Origin: Gyromitra esculenta
Lineage: Eukaryota; Ascomycota; Pezizomycetes; Pezizales; Discinaceae
Direction of reading: 5' to 3'
NCBI GenBank assembly: GCA_038503075.1
Contig: JBCAML010000005.1
Span: forward strand, 1,426,001 to 1,490,000
DNA length: 64,000 nt
Part shown: one piece after another, positions 45,455 through 57,524 of the stretch
Position numbering within the stretch: the first letter of the stretch is position 1
Layout: each line of letters begins with the position of its first letter
Translations under genes and position numbers: made by a program
The notes under the pieces: generated by a model
The model's input: the letters and a program-made list of their open reading frames with translations, nothing else
The model's database searches: none
What the model was told of the DNA's origin: nothing

Positions 45455-48400
45455 AGCATCGATTTCACGGGGGGTTTGCGTGATGGAAGGTTTGTTTGGT
45501 GGAGGGTTTGTTTGTTTTGGTTAACATAACTTGTAGAAGCAACTCGACGATTATACGGTACATGATGCACGTAATGAATTGTAGCTGGGGAAGTATGCAT
45601 GTACCATAATGCAGTCAACAGAATATAAAACCACGTTTACATGTATGTCCCAACAGATTCGCAATTCAATACTAAGAAATCCTATAGAGGAGGTTATGTT
45701 ACTACTAAAGTTTGATTTGTAAATGTGCTTGTGGATTCTTGTCCGTAGTGGTTTGGTGGTTATCGATACAAAGTACATGTACTGTCGGACGAAAAAAGCC
45801 ATACTAGGCTAGTTCCCGCCTGAATCTTTCCATACTGCTATGTTAACTCAAAAATGGCGTCAGTATGATGGATTGGTGCAGGTGAAACGAGTTACTGCAG
45901 ATCTAGTGCTCTACCAATCATGAGACATCACTCGTATCCAATCTGAGGTCTTTCCAGGAACATAATGTAATTTGTGGAAAGTACAAAGGGTAGATTGGCA
46001 ATATCAGCCACCACCTGGCATTACCACAGCCATTACCGAGATAACTAAAGCCATCCTACTCAACGAGATTCTCCCCGCGGCCACTTTTCTACAGTTACCC
46101 CGTACGTGTTCTGCGACAAGTTTCAGAATTGATATTAGTGTTTGAGACTTTCCTTCTGCGGAAAAGTGATACGCAGCATCTCGTTCAACGTTTGTAGTGA
46201 AATTCACCCATTTTCTCCAAATCTCGATCATTAACCTCGCCAGCACACAGATTCAGCTGTTCTGTGGGCGAGAATTAGTTATTGCCCCTGGTTTCAGAAT
46301 TCCGGAGGTGAAGTGGCTTCCTGCTGGACCAATCGATTACGAGTGTTTACAACTTGTCTAGCTATGGGCTTTATGAAGCGGATTAGTGCTGGACGAAGAT
46401 CTCCTGAAATAACCACACCCACCATATGCATCAGAACCATTCAAAAAGATTGGACGTAGATGCTATTTCGGTAACAGATCAAGATGCAATTTGACTGGCA
46501 TCTTTTCAAACTTTGGAGGGATGAAAGGGATTGACTAACTAAGAGTCACGAAGATACGGTAAAATAAGGGGCTTCTGCTTTAGGTCTTGTGAAACCATGG
46601 TAATATCTGGTAAAGCATATTGATCCACTAACCAGTAATATGATCTTTCTGGCCGAGTTTGACAATACTAGGCGAGAGATATTATCTGGGGACGCGTTGA
46701 GTGGTGAGAATCATCGCTGTCATAAGCTTTGACCATAATGCGACCTAGCTCTGCCCCATGGCTTATGTGGAAAGTCGGCCTCTGAATGGTGAAGCTGCTG
46801 TGGCTTCTTTTTGATACCGTTTTAAGTTTAGCTTGAAGTAAGGTTAGATCATAGTTCGAGGACACATGGTATCTTGGTATTTAGATATCTTAGCGCTACC
46901 CTGATGCACCGGTTGTCGGACTGCATTAGCATCTACCCCACAGCACATTCAATCTACGTGAAACAATAAGGGTCATTAGCTCATACGTTTCCTACACCTA
47001 TCACTACCTTGAAATAGAAACGTTAATCAGGTGCATACGCATTGGTTCCAGAGGCTGCCGTGAAATAGCAGAATTGATCCTCACAGAGATGCAACCACGA
47101 GGCTGTATATGATTCAAGAGTAGGGATAACTAGAGGGATTGGTCTCGATCTCAGTTAATGCTGAGATACGTAATATAAATCTTCTTGTGAAAAAACTACG
47201 ACTGATTTGAGTTGGAAATGGCGGCACGGAAGCGAAGGCAGCTTCCGAGCTACCCGTCAATGAGTTCGCTAAAGATTATCATATCATACCCCTTCTTTTA
47301 AAGTTAGCTACAGTGGATATCATCAATATCATCGCTCTTATGATCTAAGCTGTTGGTCTGGCTCCGTACATGAATTATGTCGATTATAGCCTGAATCGAG
47401 GCTATAATTTTTGGTGCCATTGGCACGCTAGGGTTGGCCAAAGAGATGCTCTGTTGTAGGGCCACTAGTACCCGTGTACATGTAAATGGCTACTATGGCT
47501 ATGATAGTGCGTTCGTGTTTGTACCACCAAGTTTCAAAGAGGCTTGTTTTTCTTTCTGCTTGCCTTTCTGTTGCATGTACATACATTTATGCTTTTCCTG
47601 CTGATTGTAGACTCGGGAAGTACGTGTAATCTCGACATCGAGTGACACAGAGTGATCGGAATATTATGAGATAGGTTTCGTCAAGAATCATGCTACTGGC
47701 ACTGGGAGGACCACTTTAAACCAAGTAGAAGCTTTGATAATACTCTTAGAGGTGTAAATAATATAAACGGGAAATAAAAAGCCGGTTGGTTGTCTGGGAC
47801 TAACCTGCCACAGCGATTAGATATGATAAGTGATGGTTCTCATGCCCAATCATAAACTACATGTACTATCACCTATGAAATTGGTCGTGGGATCTCATTG
47901 GGTTTATATATGGCCGTTGAACTAATTTCTAAGGGTGTACTAAACTGCTATACTGTTGGGAAGACGAGAACGTGGTCGAATATGGTGTTTTTACTAGCCG
48001 ATTAATAGACTTGGAAGGCTCCATGGTGATACAAATACCCGTACACGGCTAGGGTTTAGAAAAACTTATGATTGACGCTAAACCATGAATCTTTAGACTA
48101 GTATTATAAATTGAGCAACCACAAGCAAGCCCTCGGCCCGACGGCCGACGCTGGGTGGGCGTCCTGGTTTCCTTGCTGCTTAGAGATTTCCTCTACTAAA
48201 CACTACATCTAGTCGACTGTCATTAATAAGTGCTCGTGTGTCTATTTGCTATGTTGGAGTTCTACGGGCACAGAGTAAAATTAATTTATTGTCGATTTTA
48301 GGACTTTTTGTACTCACCAGTACTACTTGGTACCGAAACTAACAAGCTTAGGGATTATATACATGTAGTAACCATTATATTAATACGAGTATGTATTTAA

Positions 48401-49148
48401 GTATATTTAAGCGTCTTTTGAGATGAGAATAGGGAGAATAGAGACAAGATCTACATGTATTCATAGTACGCGTAGACATCTCGGTTTCGACCGCGCCAGG
48501 CCGGTAGAAGTTAGCCAGAAGCACCTCGCTTTTTTATCCGAGTCTTCCTCTCGTGGAACAGAAGGTCTTTAATTCTGGAAATACAGACGTATAGCTAAGG
48601 TGGTTCCATTCGGCTCATTGCGCCGTTTTCTGCGATAATTCTTTGATTGGATACATGTATGTATCCGGGTTGAATGGCCTCAGCACAGGATGTCCTAGTT
48701 TCAACGAAAAATCAGAAAATTCACCGTTTTCGCCAAGAGTGAGGGGTATGCCATCCCATGATGTAGCCGGCAAGGGTATGTCAATTGTGAAATATAAGAC
48801 CACCTTATCCCCTCTTTCCATTCACAATTCCTTCAACACTCTGATACAGAATTCGTATTGAAAATTTCCAACAAACAAATACAGCAGGTATCTTCATGCC
48901 CAAAGAAAAGGAACACCTTCAAGATTACCAGAACTCTAACTAACCTTTCCTCCCTCCTTCTTGCTGCTTGCAGGCTTCAATAAACGTACGTCCGAAGTAA
49001 TGGCATCGATGGAGAATGCAATGGTACATTTTGCAAGAATATCATATGGTCAAGGTAGCTATTATAAGAAGAGCATTGCGGGTGTTCGATCCCATCTCCT
49101 TCGTTGGCCTCTAATTCTTCTAAGCCTGCGAGGCGAAGAGCTTTGGAG
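45455..49148. other. Spacer and leader of nmt1
   Basis: About 3.7 kb. It is the richest in TACATGTA: eight exact copies at 45638, 45774, 47477, 47858, 48360, 48452, 48652 and, just left of the window's middle, none in coding sequence. The listed seven plus 43904 in the previous spacer bracket the family gene. The right end should be the nmt1 promoter and 5' leader. A possible leader donor (CGTACGT, about 48985) is seen. No frame in this stretch is convincing. Confidence 0.45.
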
Positions 49149-49226
49149 GTTGGTGTGAGGCGCTTGGGATCGTTCTGAGATTATACCGTACAAGAACTTG
49201 ATCTAGATAATTCTAGCGAAAGGAAC
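49149..49226 (+). promoter_or_regulatory. TPP (thiamine pyrophosphate) riboswitch
   Basis: The thi-box core is clear. CTGAGA (49175-49180) leads to TTATACCG, a very short variable P3 arm, and ACTTGATCT. The hairpin CTAGATAATTCTAG (49203-49216) follows, then GCGAAAGGAAC. These correspond position by position to the bacterial thiM core (CUGAGA, ACCUGAUCU, GAUAAU, GCGUAGGGAA). GTT (49149) can pair with AAC (49224) as the end of P1, and GGTGT (49152) fits the conserved J-region. It lies 69 bp before the nmt1 ATG. In Neurospora and Aspergillus the same aptamer sits in a leader intron of this gene and controls splicing: with TPP bound, upstream-ORF-containing transcripts form and Nmt1 falls. The same mode here is inferred; acceptors near 49258 or 49270 are candidates. 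Confidence 0.9.
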
Positions 49227-49294
49227 ATGCTTTTTCGTCTCCAATTCCCCAATTGAGTAAGGCATTTAGAATACTTATGAGATGATGCAGAAAT

Positions 49295-50602
49295 ATGACC
49301 GACAAAATCACTTTCCTCCTAAACTGGTAAGTCAAGAGTGTTTGGTTTCTGGAAAAGATGGGCTAAACATTTGTTAGGCACGCTACGCCCTACCATGCTC
49401 CGGTTTTTCTCGCCCAAAAGAAGGGCTACTTTGCGGACGAAGGTATCAAAGTTGCTCTACTCGAGCCCAATGATCCCAGTGGTGAGTCGTCTACCAATTA
49501 CCCAAAGATGCAGTCCGAGAACTAACTCAGCGATATTAGATGTCACCGAGATCATTGGTAGCGAGAAGGTGGATCTTGGGTTCAAAGCGATGGTTCATAC
49601 ACTTGCCGGCAAAGCCCGTGGCTTCCCTATTCTATCTATCGGATCACTTCTCGACGAGCCCTTTACTGGTGTCGTTTACCTCAAGGATAGCGGAATCACC
49701 ACCGACTTTAAGTCACTCTATGGCAAGCGGATTGGATATGTTGGAGAATTTGGCAAGGTATTTGATCCTTTGAGTTCTAGATATCCGTTCATATGTTGAC
49801 AATGTCGCCTATAGATCCAAATCGATGAACTCACCAAGTACTACGGGATGACACCCAACGACTACACCGCAATCCGCTGCGGTATGAACGTCTCTAAGGC
49901 TATCATTAACGGCGATATCGATGCTGGTATCGGCTTGGAGAACGTTCAGATGGTCGAGCTCGAGGAGTGGCTCGATAGCCAAGGACGTCCCAAGGATGAC
50001 GTCCAAATGCTGAGAATTGACGAGCTCGCGGAACTAGGATGTTGCTGCTTCTGCTCAATTCTCTACATCGGTTAGTTAAAGGTTTATTATATCTTGAAAC
50101 AATAGTAGTGCTGACATCTGTAGGAAATGAGAAATTCATCGAAAACAACCCGGATAAAGTCAAGGCGTTCATGAAAGCTGTGAAGAAGGCTACTGATTTC
50201 GTCCTTGCGGAGCCGGAGAAAGCTTATGCTGAGTACGTCGATATCAAGCCAATTATGGGGACACCGCTCAATAGAAAGATCTTTGAGAGATCGTTTGCAT
50301 ACTTCTCGAAGGACCTACAGAACGTTAAGCGTGACTGGGTTAGTAGACGTTTATCCTGTTAACGAATATTCGTCTTATTGACGTGAGAATAGACCAAGGT
50401 GACGAACTATGGAAAGCGTCTCGGTGTTCTTCCAGACGAGTATCAGCCCAATTACACCAACGATTTCCTCACCTGGTCGTTGGAGGGCGAATCGAAGGAT
50501 CCTCTTGGTGATCAGAAGAGAATGGCTAGCCATCAAGCAGATGTTGCACTAAAGGGCGGATGCAGAAGGTGCACTACTACCGAGATTAGCGCCACTGCTT
50601 AG
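49295..50602 (+). CDS. nmt1: HMP-P synthase Nmt1/Thi5 (thiamine pyrimidine synthesis)
   Basis: This enzyme makes 4-amino-5-hydroxymethyl-2-methylpyrimidine phosphate from pyridoxal phosphate and its own active-site histidine, an iron-dependent single-turnover reaction. Exons are 49295-49326, 49378-49481, 49540-49757, 49815-50070, 50124-50338 and 50393-50602, giving 344 aa, the family length. The PLP lysine and donor histidine lie in [15 protein letters not shown] (K61, H65; yeast K62, H66). The iron-binding CCCFC motif is complete (ELGCCCFC, nucleotides about 50035-50055). All five introns are 51-58 nt with GT-AG ends. The ATG is preceded by a TPP riboswitch, so end-product repression is expected. 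No other thiamine gene is nearby. Confidence 0.97.
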
Positions 50603-52004
50603 ATAGATTATGATTTGTGACAGAGAAGATCCCTCTGCGAGAATCTGAGTGAATCGGCTAAGTGTCCGCTAAGAATTCAATTGAAATATCTTACAATTGT
50701 GCCATTCTCAGAGTTTAACTATTAGTGAAAGCACAAGCTTTCAAGAAACCAAGTAACTCTTAAACCCTATATTTAATATTCATGGCGAAGTTGATTTTAA
50801 ATAGAGTTATGAGAAGCTTAAGTACTTACTCATGACCAGGAAATTAACAACTACAGAACTTAGACGGATCTCAAAAAGTGAGCTCATTGCTTTTAACGAG
50901 CTCGGTGAGGCCATTTGTAATTTCTTAAGTGATAAAAATTGATCGACAAGTCCTCCATAGACTTAAAAACCTCTTGCATTACTAAACTAGCCCGAATCTA
51001 GCATTTAGAGATTTCCATGCAGTTTTATGGTTAATCAGACCTTCGATAGCCTCTTCCTACCCCTACCTTTGGCGGGAAAGCTGTGACCACTTCAAAGTGT
51101 ATGACCAGGGTGGGGGGGGATCTTTCATCCTTACCCCAAAGAGTTTTTTTCAAGTTCATTTGTTGCAACAGAGCCACATATTGCGTACTTATTTAGTTTC
51201 CGGATTTCGTAATAATAATAATAAAAACAGCTGGTGTAGATCTGGAGTTGCTGAGCGCTAAGAACGTACGTAGGGAGAACTTTAGAGATTTTTGATTGAG
51301 ATCTTTATGGGGAGTTCTGTGAACATATTTTTCAAGAACCCTTTCTTGTGTGTTAGCACTGTGGCTACTGGGGGATATGTGACGTGGCTAGAAATTCTTC
51401 ATTGCGATTGACTGGTCGTGTAAGGATTCGTTCTGTGGGAATATATCGCTGGCGATGCAGAGTCGTGAGGAAGGAAGAGTATCTTGATCGTAAGCAGCTT
51501 GAAGAAGAAACCGCTAGCATATTCCTATACCTAGCCTGTAATGGCTCAATGAAGTAGATTTATAGAAATAAGGCAGGCTTAACGAACTTAACTTGATAAT
51601 GGGGTAGGTCTTTCAATGCTTAGTACGGCTACGCGAGAGGATTCGTGTTTCCGTTTGTATTACAAACACGAGAAGTCACTCGGCTTGTTGTTTAAATACT
51701 CCTCTTGCACGAAGAAAGTAGCACGATAGCATGCACTATGCTAATTTATCTAGCAGACACCACTGAACAAACCAACGGAGCAAGAAGAACAATCGTTCAA
51801 AAACATACTTAATTTTTCCCTTCAATAGTCCTACAAAGACGATCCCTAGAGCAAGGCACAGAAATACATATCATCCATATAGCACCATGAAAAAAAAGAA
51901 GAAAAGGCTACCAGATAACTAACCAGATAAACCTCCAAGAAATTAGTCCATAATCCTCACCGATAAGCACATATATATATAATACATACCACAAACCAGT
52001 CACT
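50603..52004. other. Spacer downstream of nmt1
   Basis: About 1.4 kb of AT-rich sequence between convergent genes, with a short TAA repeat near 51210-51226 and a G8 run near 51110. I see no gene and, unlike most other spacers, no TACATGTA. Confidence 0.5.
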
Positions 52005-52247
52005 CTAGCGCTCCCCAACCGGCTTCTGGTCTGTCGTCCGGAAATTGTCCGGAAATTGTAGACCCTCCTTACGAGTATTGAGCACCTTGTTGGCAAACTT
52101 ACTCCCCGTGGACTCCTCCTTGCCGGGATTGTCTGACGATTGATTGTATTTCTGAGCGTCTGATTCCTGCGGACGGGATTCTGCCGTGTCGTCGTAGGTG
52201 TTCTCGGCCGCGGATTTCGAAGGGCTTTTGTTTGTTGCGGCAGACAT
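52005..52247 (-). CDS. Small hydrophilic protein (80 aa)
   Basis: An intronless 80-aa frame starting MSAATNKSPSKSAAENTYDD. It is rich in Ser, Asn, Gln, Lys, Glu and Asp, with almost no hydrophobic residues, as in hydrophilins or small stress and conidiation proteins. The C-terminal part (SKFANKVLNTRKEGLQFPDNFRT) is the only segment with a possible amphipathic helix. The start is the only ATG near a plausible leader. It is divergent from PET191 with 662 bp between the start codons. I assign no function. Confidence 0.65.
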   Translation of the reverse strand: MSAATNKSPSKSAAENTYDDTAESRPQESDAQKYNQSSDNPGKEESTGSKFANKVLNTRKEGLQFPDNFRTTDQKPVGER

Positions 52248-52909
52248 GTTGAGGATTGTGTGGTATTGTGGTATTGTGATATTGAGAATGGGATAGAGGA
52301 GCTGAATGATTGCGAGATTTGTTCAGGTTAGACTTGAAGATGGGATTATTTATCTTCGAGTCGGGGCTTTGGAGCAGATGTTGCATCATAGAGACATCAC
52401 GGTTCAACGTCATTGTCACACAGAAATATTGAAGCTGATATTGCATGTCAAGGGTGCCAAGAAGGGCTGATCACCGCGAGATCAGCGCTGTCACAGCAAT
52501 GGATCAGAATTGAGACAGTCTTGCTTCTCGTGGAGTTTTGTTATAAAGAGCAAGGATTGCTGTGGAGTCCACGGTAGCTGACGTTACAGAGGGGAATTGC
52601 AATAGAGCAGTGGGATCTCTAACAAACCGATTAACTACATCTGCATCTACTCCACTCCACTCTAGAGTAATAGCTCTTCAATCCAGATCTTGGATCCATC
52701 CTGTCAGTGGCAGCATCTCGCAGTATTTCCCCAGGATACATGTACTCCATGCAAGCCCTGGCACCAGCCCAAGACCCTTAATCCCAGCAAGCCAGACATA
52801 CCGGGAAGATCCCAGCGATCACCAGGGAAGCCAACGTCCATCCACCACCCAGCCTGCAATACCATCCACCATCCAACCCCGCCGCCCAGATCCCCCATAG
52901 CTCCCCGCA
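52248..52909. other. Divergent promoter region
   Basis: A 662-bp region between the divergent small hydrophilic gene and PET191. A TACATGTA lies at 52737, about 170 bp before the PET191 ATG. The open frames over 52562-52900 end before the PET191 start and I treat them as leader sequence. Confidence 0.5.
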
Positions 52910-53419
52910 ATGCCATCATCCTGCAAAGAAATCCGTACCTCCCCTCCCCTCCCCTGCCAATAACTACATGGCTAACCAACAACCACAGGCGCCGCCCTCG
53001 CAGAATGTCTCCAAAACTCAGACTGTGTAATGGTCCACCGCAACCGTCCAGGCGACTGCATCCGTCTCCCGCTCTCCGAAACGCTCCCTGATCAGTGCCA
53101 GCAACTCAAGCGAAGCTACGGCCAATGCAAGTACATCACCCCCCGCCCTGCCCCATCCCATCCCATTCAATCCCATACGCCCATCCTCTTCCTCCCTGTT
53201 CCCTAACCCACCCACTTCACACCCGCACCCCCAGACAAAGGTTAATGGCGCAGACGCGGCATGGTCGATATGCGTAAACGATTCCGCGGTAACGCACCAG
53301 CGGGGACACAGACCATGAATAAGCCGCCGCAGCTGTACGGCGGGAGGACTATGTACCCTGATACGCCGAGCGGCGATGGTGGAGAGAAGGAGTGGGGTAA
53401 GAGGGAGGGGAAGGAGTGA
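52910..53419 (+). CDS. PET191: Cytochrome c oxidase assembly factor Pet191/Coa5
   Basis: A small twin-CX9C protein of the mitochondrial intermembrane space needed to assemble cytochrome c oxidase. Exons are 52910-52934, 52989-53130 and 53254-53419, giving 110 aa. The CX9C pairs are visible: C5 to C15 (SCKEIRAALAEC) and the pair ending QCQQLKRSYGQC, with additional conserved cysteines (SDC, GDC). The C-terminal signature GMVDMRKRFRGNAP follows and confirms the third exon frame. The downstream extension (about 30 residues, Gly/Glu/Lys-rich) is longer than in yeast. None of its three exons forms a long frame, so automatic callers may miss it. It is convergent with GAL83. Import through the Mia40 pathway is known for the family. 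Confidence 0.95.
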
Positions 53420-53696
53420 CTGGGATTTCTTCACTATGGTTGTAGTAGAGGATGTAATATATATTTTTGTTCATGGGATTGGTAGCAGTGGCAGCGGGAA
53501 TGGGGGTGGATTACTATTCCATTCCATTCCACTATATCCTCCCTCCGTTGCTACATCCAGGCAAAAAGTAATAAAAAAACGCTATAGAACAAGAAAAGTT
53601 ATTTTACAAAAACAATAATGCCACCCCTCACTACTCCAATCCAATCCAACCCAACCCTACAACCCAGACCAAACCAAACCAAACCCAAATCCATAA

Positions 53697-53729
53697 AAGA
53701 GAAAAAGAAAAGAAAAGAAAAGAAAAGAT
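53697..53729. repeat. (AAAAG)n microsatellite
   Basis: About six AAAAG units between the convergent PET191 and GAL83 genes, just beyond the GAL83 stop codon. Confidence 0.85.
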
Positions 53730-53749
53730 CACCATTCCCATAATCCCAC

Positions 53750-55327
53750 TCACTCGGTTGTAGCTTTATACAATATAGTAGTGACATACTGCATCCCGAC
53801 CACCATTAGCCCACCTATCCCTATACAATCAAGAGAGTGAAAAAATACCTTCTTCCGGTACCTAGTAGTAGCACTAACCGCCAACACCTGCTGCTTAATA
53901 CTACTGGTCGCCAAATGATTCAACACCACGTGGTTTGGAATCCCAAGCACGCTTGCATCGTCCTTCATTGCCCCATTCGTATTTAGAATCACCTTCTGCA
54001 ACATCATGGGTAGACTAGGAGGGGCCGGAATATCGCCTTCAGCATCACCGATCCTTCGTCCCTGCGTGCTATTTCCATGTCCGTCATCGTCGCCATACCC
54101 TTCCACGAATTCGCGGAGATACCCAGGTATCTCGTTGGTGTAGCGTTTACTGCGCTGTGCTATACTTGCTGGGAGCTGTGGGGGTGGGTGCCCAGTGTGG
54201 TGCCCTTGGGGATGCCCGTGCGGGGAGTTGAGGGATTCGGGTGTAAGTTGGCGCCCGAGCGGTGGCATGTCATCTGCGTTCACCTCGAGGTAGTTTACGA
54301 GGATCCCGGTGTGGTCCACGGCGGTGGGGAGGGCATCGGAGGTGCGCATGTCACCATCGACGATGAATTTCAAGTGGTGCGTCCCCGGGGGGAGAGGGAC
54401 GATAGCAGACCAGGCCGAGTCGGAACTGGGAGAGGGAGGAGGGGAGTTTAGCGGGGTTGGCCGAGAAGTGGCTTTCCACATGCTGGGCAGTGTGTAGGAG
54501 GGAGTGAAGAAGGGAATGAATGTGTGTAGTGGAGTGGAATGGAATGGATAGGTGGGAAGAAGGGACAGAAGAGAAGATGAAGGGCAGAATTAAACATACC
54601 CTTTACTCAGCTTGAAGCGTTTACGCCAGTTGGAGAAGGTCCCGGTAACATATACCCTGTCCCCACCATGCGGCCATTGGATCGGCGTGGGGATAGTCCG
54701 CGTATCCGCCACATCGACATCTTCCTCATCGATGGTGGCCGTCGATGCCATGCTGCCTCTCCTTGGCATTCCATCCGCGCCGGCAGCCGCCAGCGGTGGT
54801 AACGCAGCGCCTGGGGGAACGTCCTCATTCCGCCCCGTCGCGATAGTTAGGGGGGTACTGGGTGCGGTGGTGGTTTGGTGATGTTTTCCGGGAGCCATAA
54901 GGGCCTTAAGCGCGGCATCTTCATCATCGGGAGGCGCTCTGGCGGACCACCCCACCTTTTCGTTCCATCCTGCAGTTGATCCGGTCCCAGAGATGGTCTC
55001 GGCGATGCTCTCGCGCCGGGGTTGTGGGATGTACTGGGCACCAGAATTGCGCACAGGATCGTCGTTTTGAGGGGCTGCCCCCAAAGGGGGGGAGGTAGGC
55101 TGATAACGGGCAGAGGCGGGGGGCTGGAGGCTATTGCGACGGGCACCTTTCGTGCGAGATGTATCGGACGCGTTAGAAGCAGCTCTAGCGGGGAGATTGG
55201 CAGGCGGGGGGGACGGATGTGCGGAGGAGGGTGACGAGTGGGCTTGATGGAAGAGGTGGTGGTTCTGGTGCTGCTGCTGTTGTTGGTGCTGCTGCTGCTG
55301 CGGGGGACGGGAGGGGTTATTTCCCAT
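53750..55327 (-). CDS. GAL83: Snf1/AMPK beta subunit (Gal83/Sip family)
   Basis: This is the scaffolding beta subunit of the Snf1 kinase complex, which links the kinase to the gamma subunit and to glycogen. Exons are 55327-54600, 54482-53849 and 53788-53750, giving 466 aa. The N terminus is MGNNPSRP, a good myristoylation signal as in AMPK-beta, followed by a poly-Gln/His tract. A long disordered region with RRNS and RRGS sites comes next. The glycogen-binding CBM48 module starts at TIPTPIQWPHGGDRVYVTG. It is interrupted by intron 1 and by a Ser/Pro insertion (RPTPLNSPPPSPSSDS), then resumes with LPPGTHHLKFIVDGDMRTS. The C-terminal ASC domain (about 390-466) ends TTRYRKKYVTTILYKATTE. The last exon encodes only 12 residues. 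Membrane, cytosolic and nuclear pools are inferred from the family. Confidence 0.95.
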
Positions 55328-55660
55328 TGTTGAGTTTGGAAGCGGGCCGGGGAGCTCGCAGATATTGCGTACAGGACCCTACCCCGGGTGGAGAAGGAGG
55401 AGGAAGGAGGTGTATGGATGAGGGACTGAGTGAAGGTGGTGTGAATATTGGGGAGATGCAGGTGGATTGATTGGGCCAAGGGGTGTGGAGAAAGGGGGGC
55501 GGTGAATGGTGGTGATGTCGTGGAGGAGAGTGGAGTAGAGTGGAGAGTGGGACGACGTTGATGGGAGTTAGCGGGATGAGCGGTGAGACAGCTCGGTCCA
55601 GATCAGCCAATTATGGCATATCCAGAGAATACAGAGGGAGCAAGCGAGTGCAGTGGATGT

Positions 55661-55687
55661 AGTGAATATAGTGAATATAGTGAATAT
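55661..55687. repeat. 9-bp tandem repeat, three units
   Basis: Three exact AGTGAATAT units in the GAL83 upstream region. Confidence 0.85.
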
Positions 55688-57214
55688 ATCATGTAGAATG
55701 CCGCTGGGCAGCAGAGCCGTTCAATGCCGAGTCTGTCTTCGGCAGCTATTCACTCCATAGCCTCCACCATGTCCAATCCAATCCAAGATCACCATCAGCC
55801 AATATCAATAATCATTAATGCAATGCACAAGAAAGGAAAAACAGGGAAAGGAAAGGGAAAACGGCAGCGGTCAGCTTCTCTATTATCCCTCTAACCTCTT
55901 CATCCCCTTCACCCCCATCTGATCCCCCCACAATCTCTCCTTGTCTGGGGAATCCCCCCATGTTTTAGCCTGTTATCCCCCATACAGGTATCTCTCATTA
56001 AAAAAGTGATGGAGAGATGCAGCAACCCGTCTCCCTCATCCCCCATCTTTACCTCGTTTGCGCGAATTTCGACCAATGCCGATTCGCTGTACCGAGCTAT
56101 TTCCTGTGGCTGGTCACGACGCGCGGGGATTACCGAGGTCTGGTCTGGCCATGAATTATCACTCGTGGGCTAGGGTTGGCGGTGGTGGTGTCGGCGATGG
56201 TGGTGATGGTTCACTATGGTCATGACGATGGTGTTTCTATTTGTTTTCGGCAGACGTAGTGCTATGGCTTGTACTTAATTCTCCGGGGGAGAATAGCAGT
56301 CTTGAGAACCCTCTATCAACCCGAGTCTATGCACAGTCTGCCCCGAATAGTGAATATGCACACAAACTTACCGGGGAATATCTCACCTCTGTCTCTAACT
56401 ATTATCATTTTAATGCAAAATTACGACCATCTATAACTCATCTCTATAGTCCACCTCTATCTCCCCTTCCCCTCTCCTCATAACGTCTATCCAAACAAAT
56501 CCCTTCCAACTATCCCTCTCTGCCGATTAGCCAGTCCCAATCTCCCGTAACACAAATATTCGCTAAACAATAATACTCGTCATAACCCCGCCCTCCGAGA
56601 AGTTGCATCGATCTCATTTTTCGCGATCCCGGATCGGTACTGCAAGACCCTTGTTATGCAGGGTTTTGACTTTCCAGCTAGCTGGAGATGGTTGTGATTG
56701 GATATAGAGGGTATCATTCATGGGTATCACTCGTTGATTGGTTGATTGGCTATCGTTATTTATGTGATTGTTTGATATTGATTTTATTTATTGACTGACT
56801 GGCTGTTTATTCACTTGATTATTCGGTTGGCTATTCTGATATTTCCTATTTTCTATTTTATTTTAACATCTATATGGTCATTTGATCGATTATATTTATC
56901 TATTCGATCATTTGTTCATCTATCCAACTTACGTGTACACGTATACCTATGATTCTCTCTTGTTTGGTTGTGTCTTTTTTCTTTTCTCTCCTTGAATGGC
57001 CATCTAGCTAACGATGGGTGAATAATGTAGATTAAATGTAATTATATTCTTATACCCTTCGTATAAAGACAAACAATAGCCCAAGCAATTCAAAAACATC
57101 CACCTAAGCTTCACTAGCAATGAAATGCTGTGATAGCAGCATGCATCGCACGTGCAACCAGCAAAAAAAACACACCCTCACAGCCTCCCTTCCAATCCCT
57201 ATACTCACTCTGAA

Positions 57215-57524
57215 ATACCCCGGTAGTTCAACCGCTTAGGTTATAGCTTAAGCTCCCGATTTTGGCGGTGTAGGGCAGGTTCGACTCCTGTCCGAAGCAC
57301 CATCGGTCATAGCCCGGGATAGCTGTGAGTCGGCCCGGGGCATGGGGCCTGGGTTTACCCACACGAATTCCGCCTGGCGTCCCTGGGGCCTGATTTCCCA
57401 GAGACAAGTAGGGTGACCGGGACCTGATCCCCCGGCACTATAGGTACATGTAGCTAGGATTTAATCCCCTGGCACCCCTACTCAGGTTCGGTGGCTAGGA
57501 AGTGATTCCCTAGTTGTCGTTTTT
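57215..57524 (+). mobile_element. tRNA-related, SINE-like element with Pol III boxes
   Basis: A perfect box B, GGTTCGACTCC (57278-57288), lies inside a T-arm-like GCAGG/CCTGT stem. A box A match, TAGTTCAACCG (57224-57234), lies 54 bp upstream (start to start). The acceptor-like strand CCGAAGC is followed directly by ACCA. The matching GCTTAGG (57234-57240) pairs 6 of 7. The space between them is too short for a full cloverleaf and no anticodon arm folds cleanly, so it is not a normal tRNA gene. A unique GC-rich body follows to a T5 run at 57520-57524, a possible Pol III terminator. A tRNA-derived head, unrelated body and encoded CCA suit a SINE, but a single copy cannot prove mobility. A degraded organellar tRNA is the main alternative. 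Confidence 0.5.

Noticed and set aside
48961..49158. 65-codon frame before the TPP riboswitch
   Set aside because: It overlaps the start of the aptamer and is more likely leader or intron sequence of nmt1; it might at most be an upstream ORF in long isoforms.
52562..52909. 112-codon plus-strand frame before PET191
   Set aside because: Pro-rich leader sequence; it stops before the PET191 ATG and is out of frame with it.
57220..57303. Functional tRNA gene
   Set aside because: Both Pol III boxes are good, but a full cloverleaf with an anticodon arm cannot be folded and CCA is encoded.
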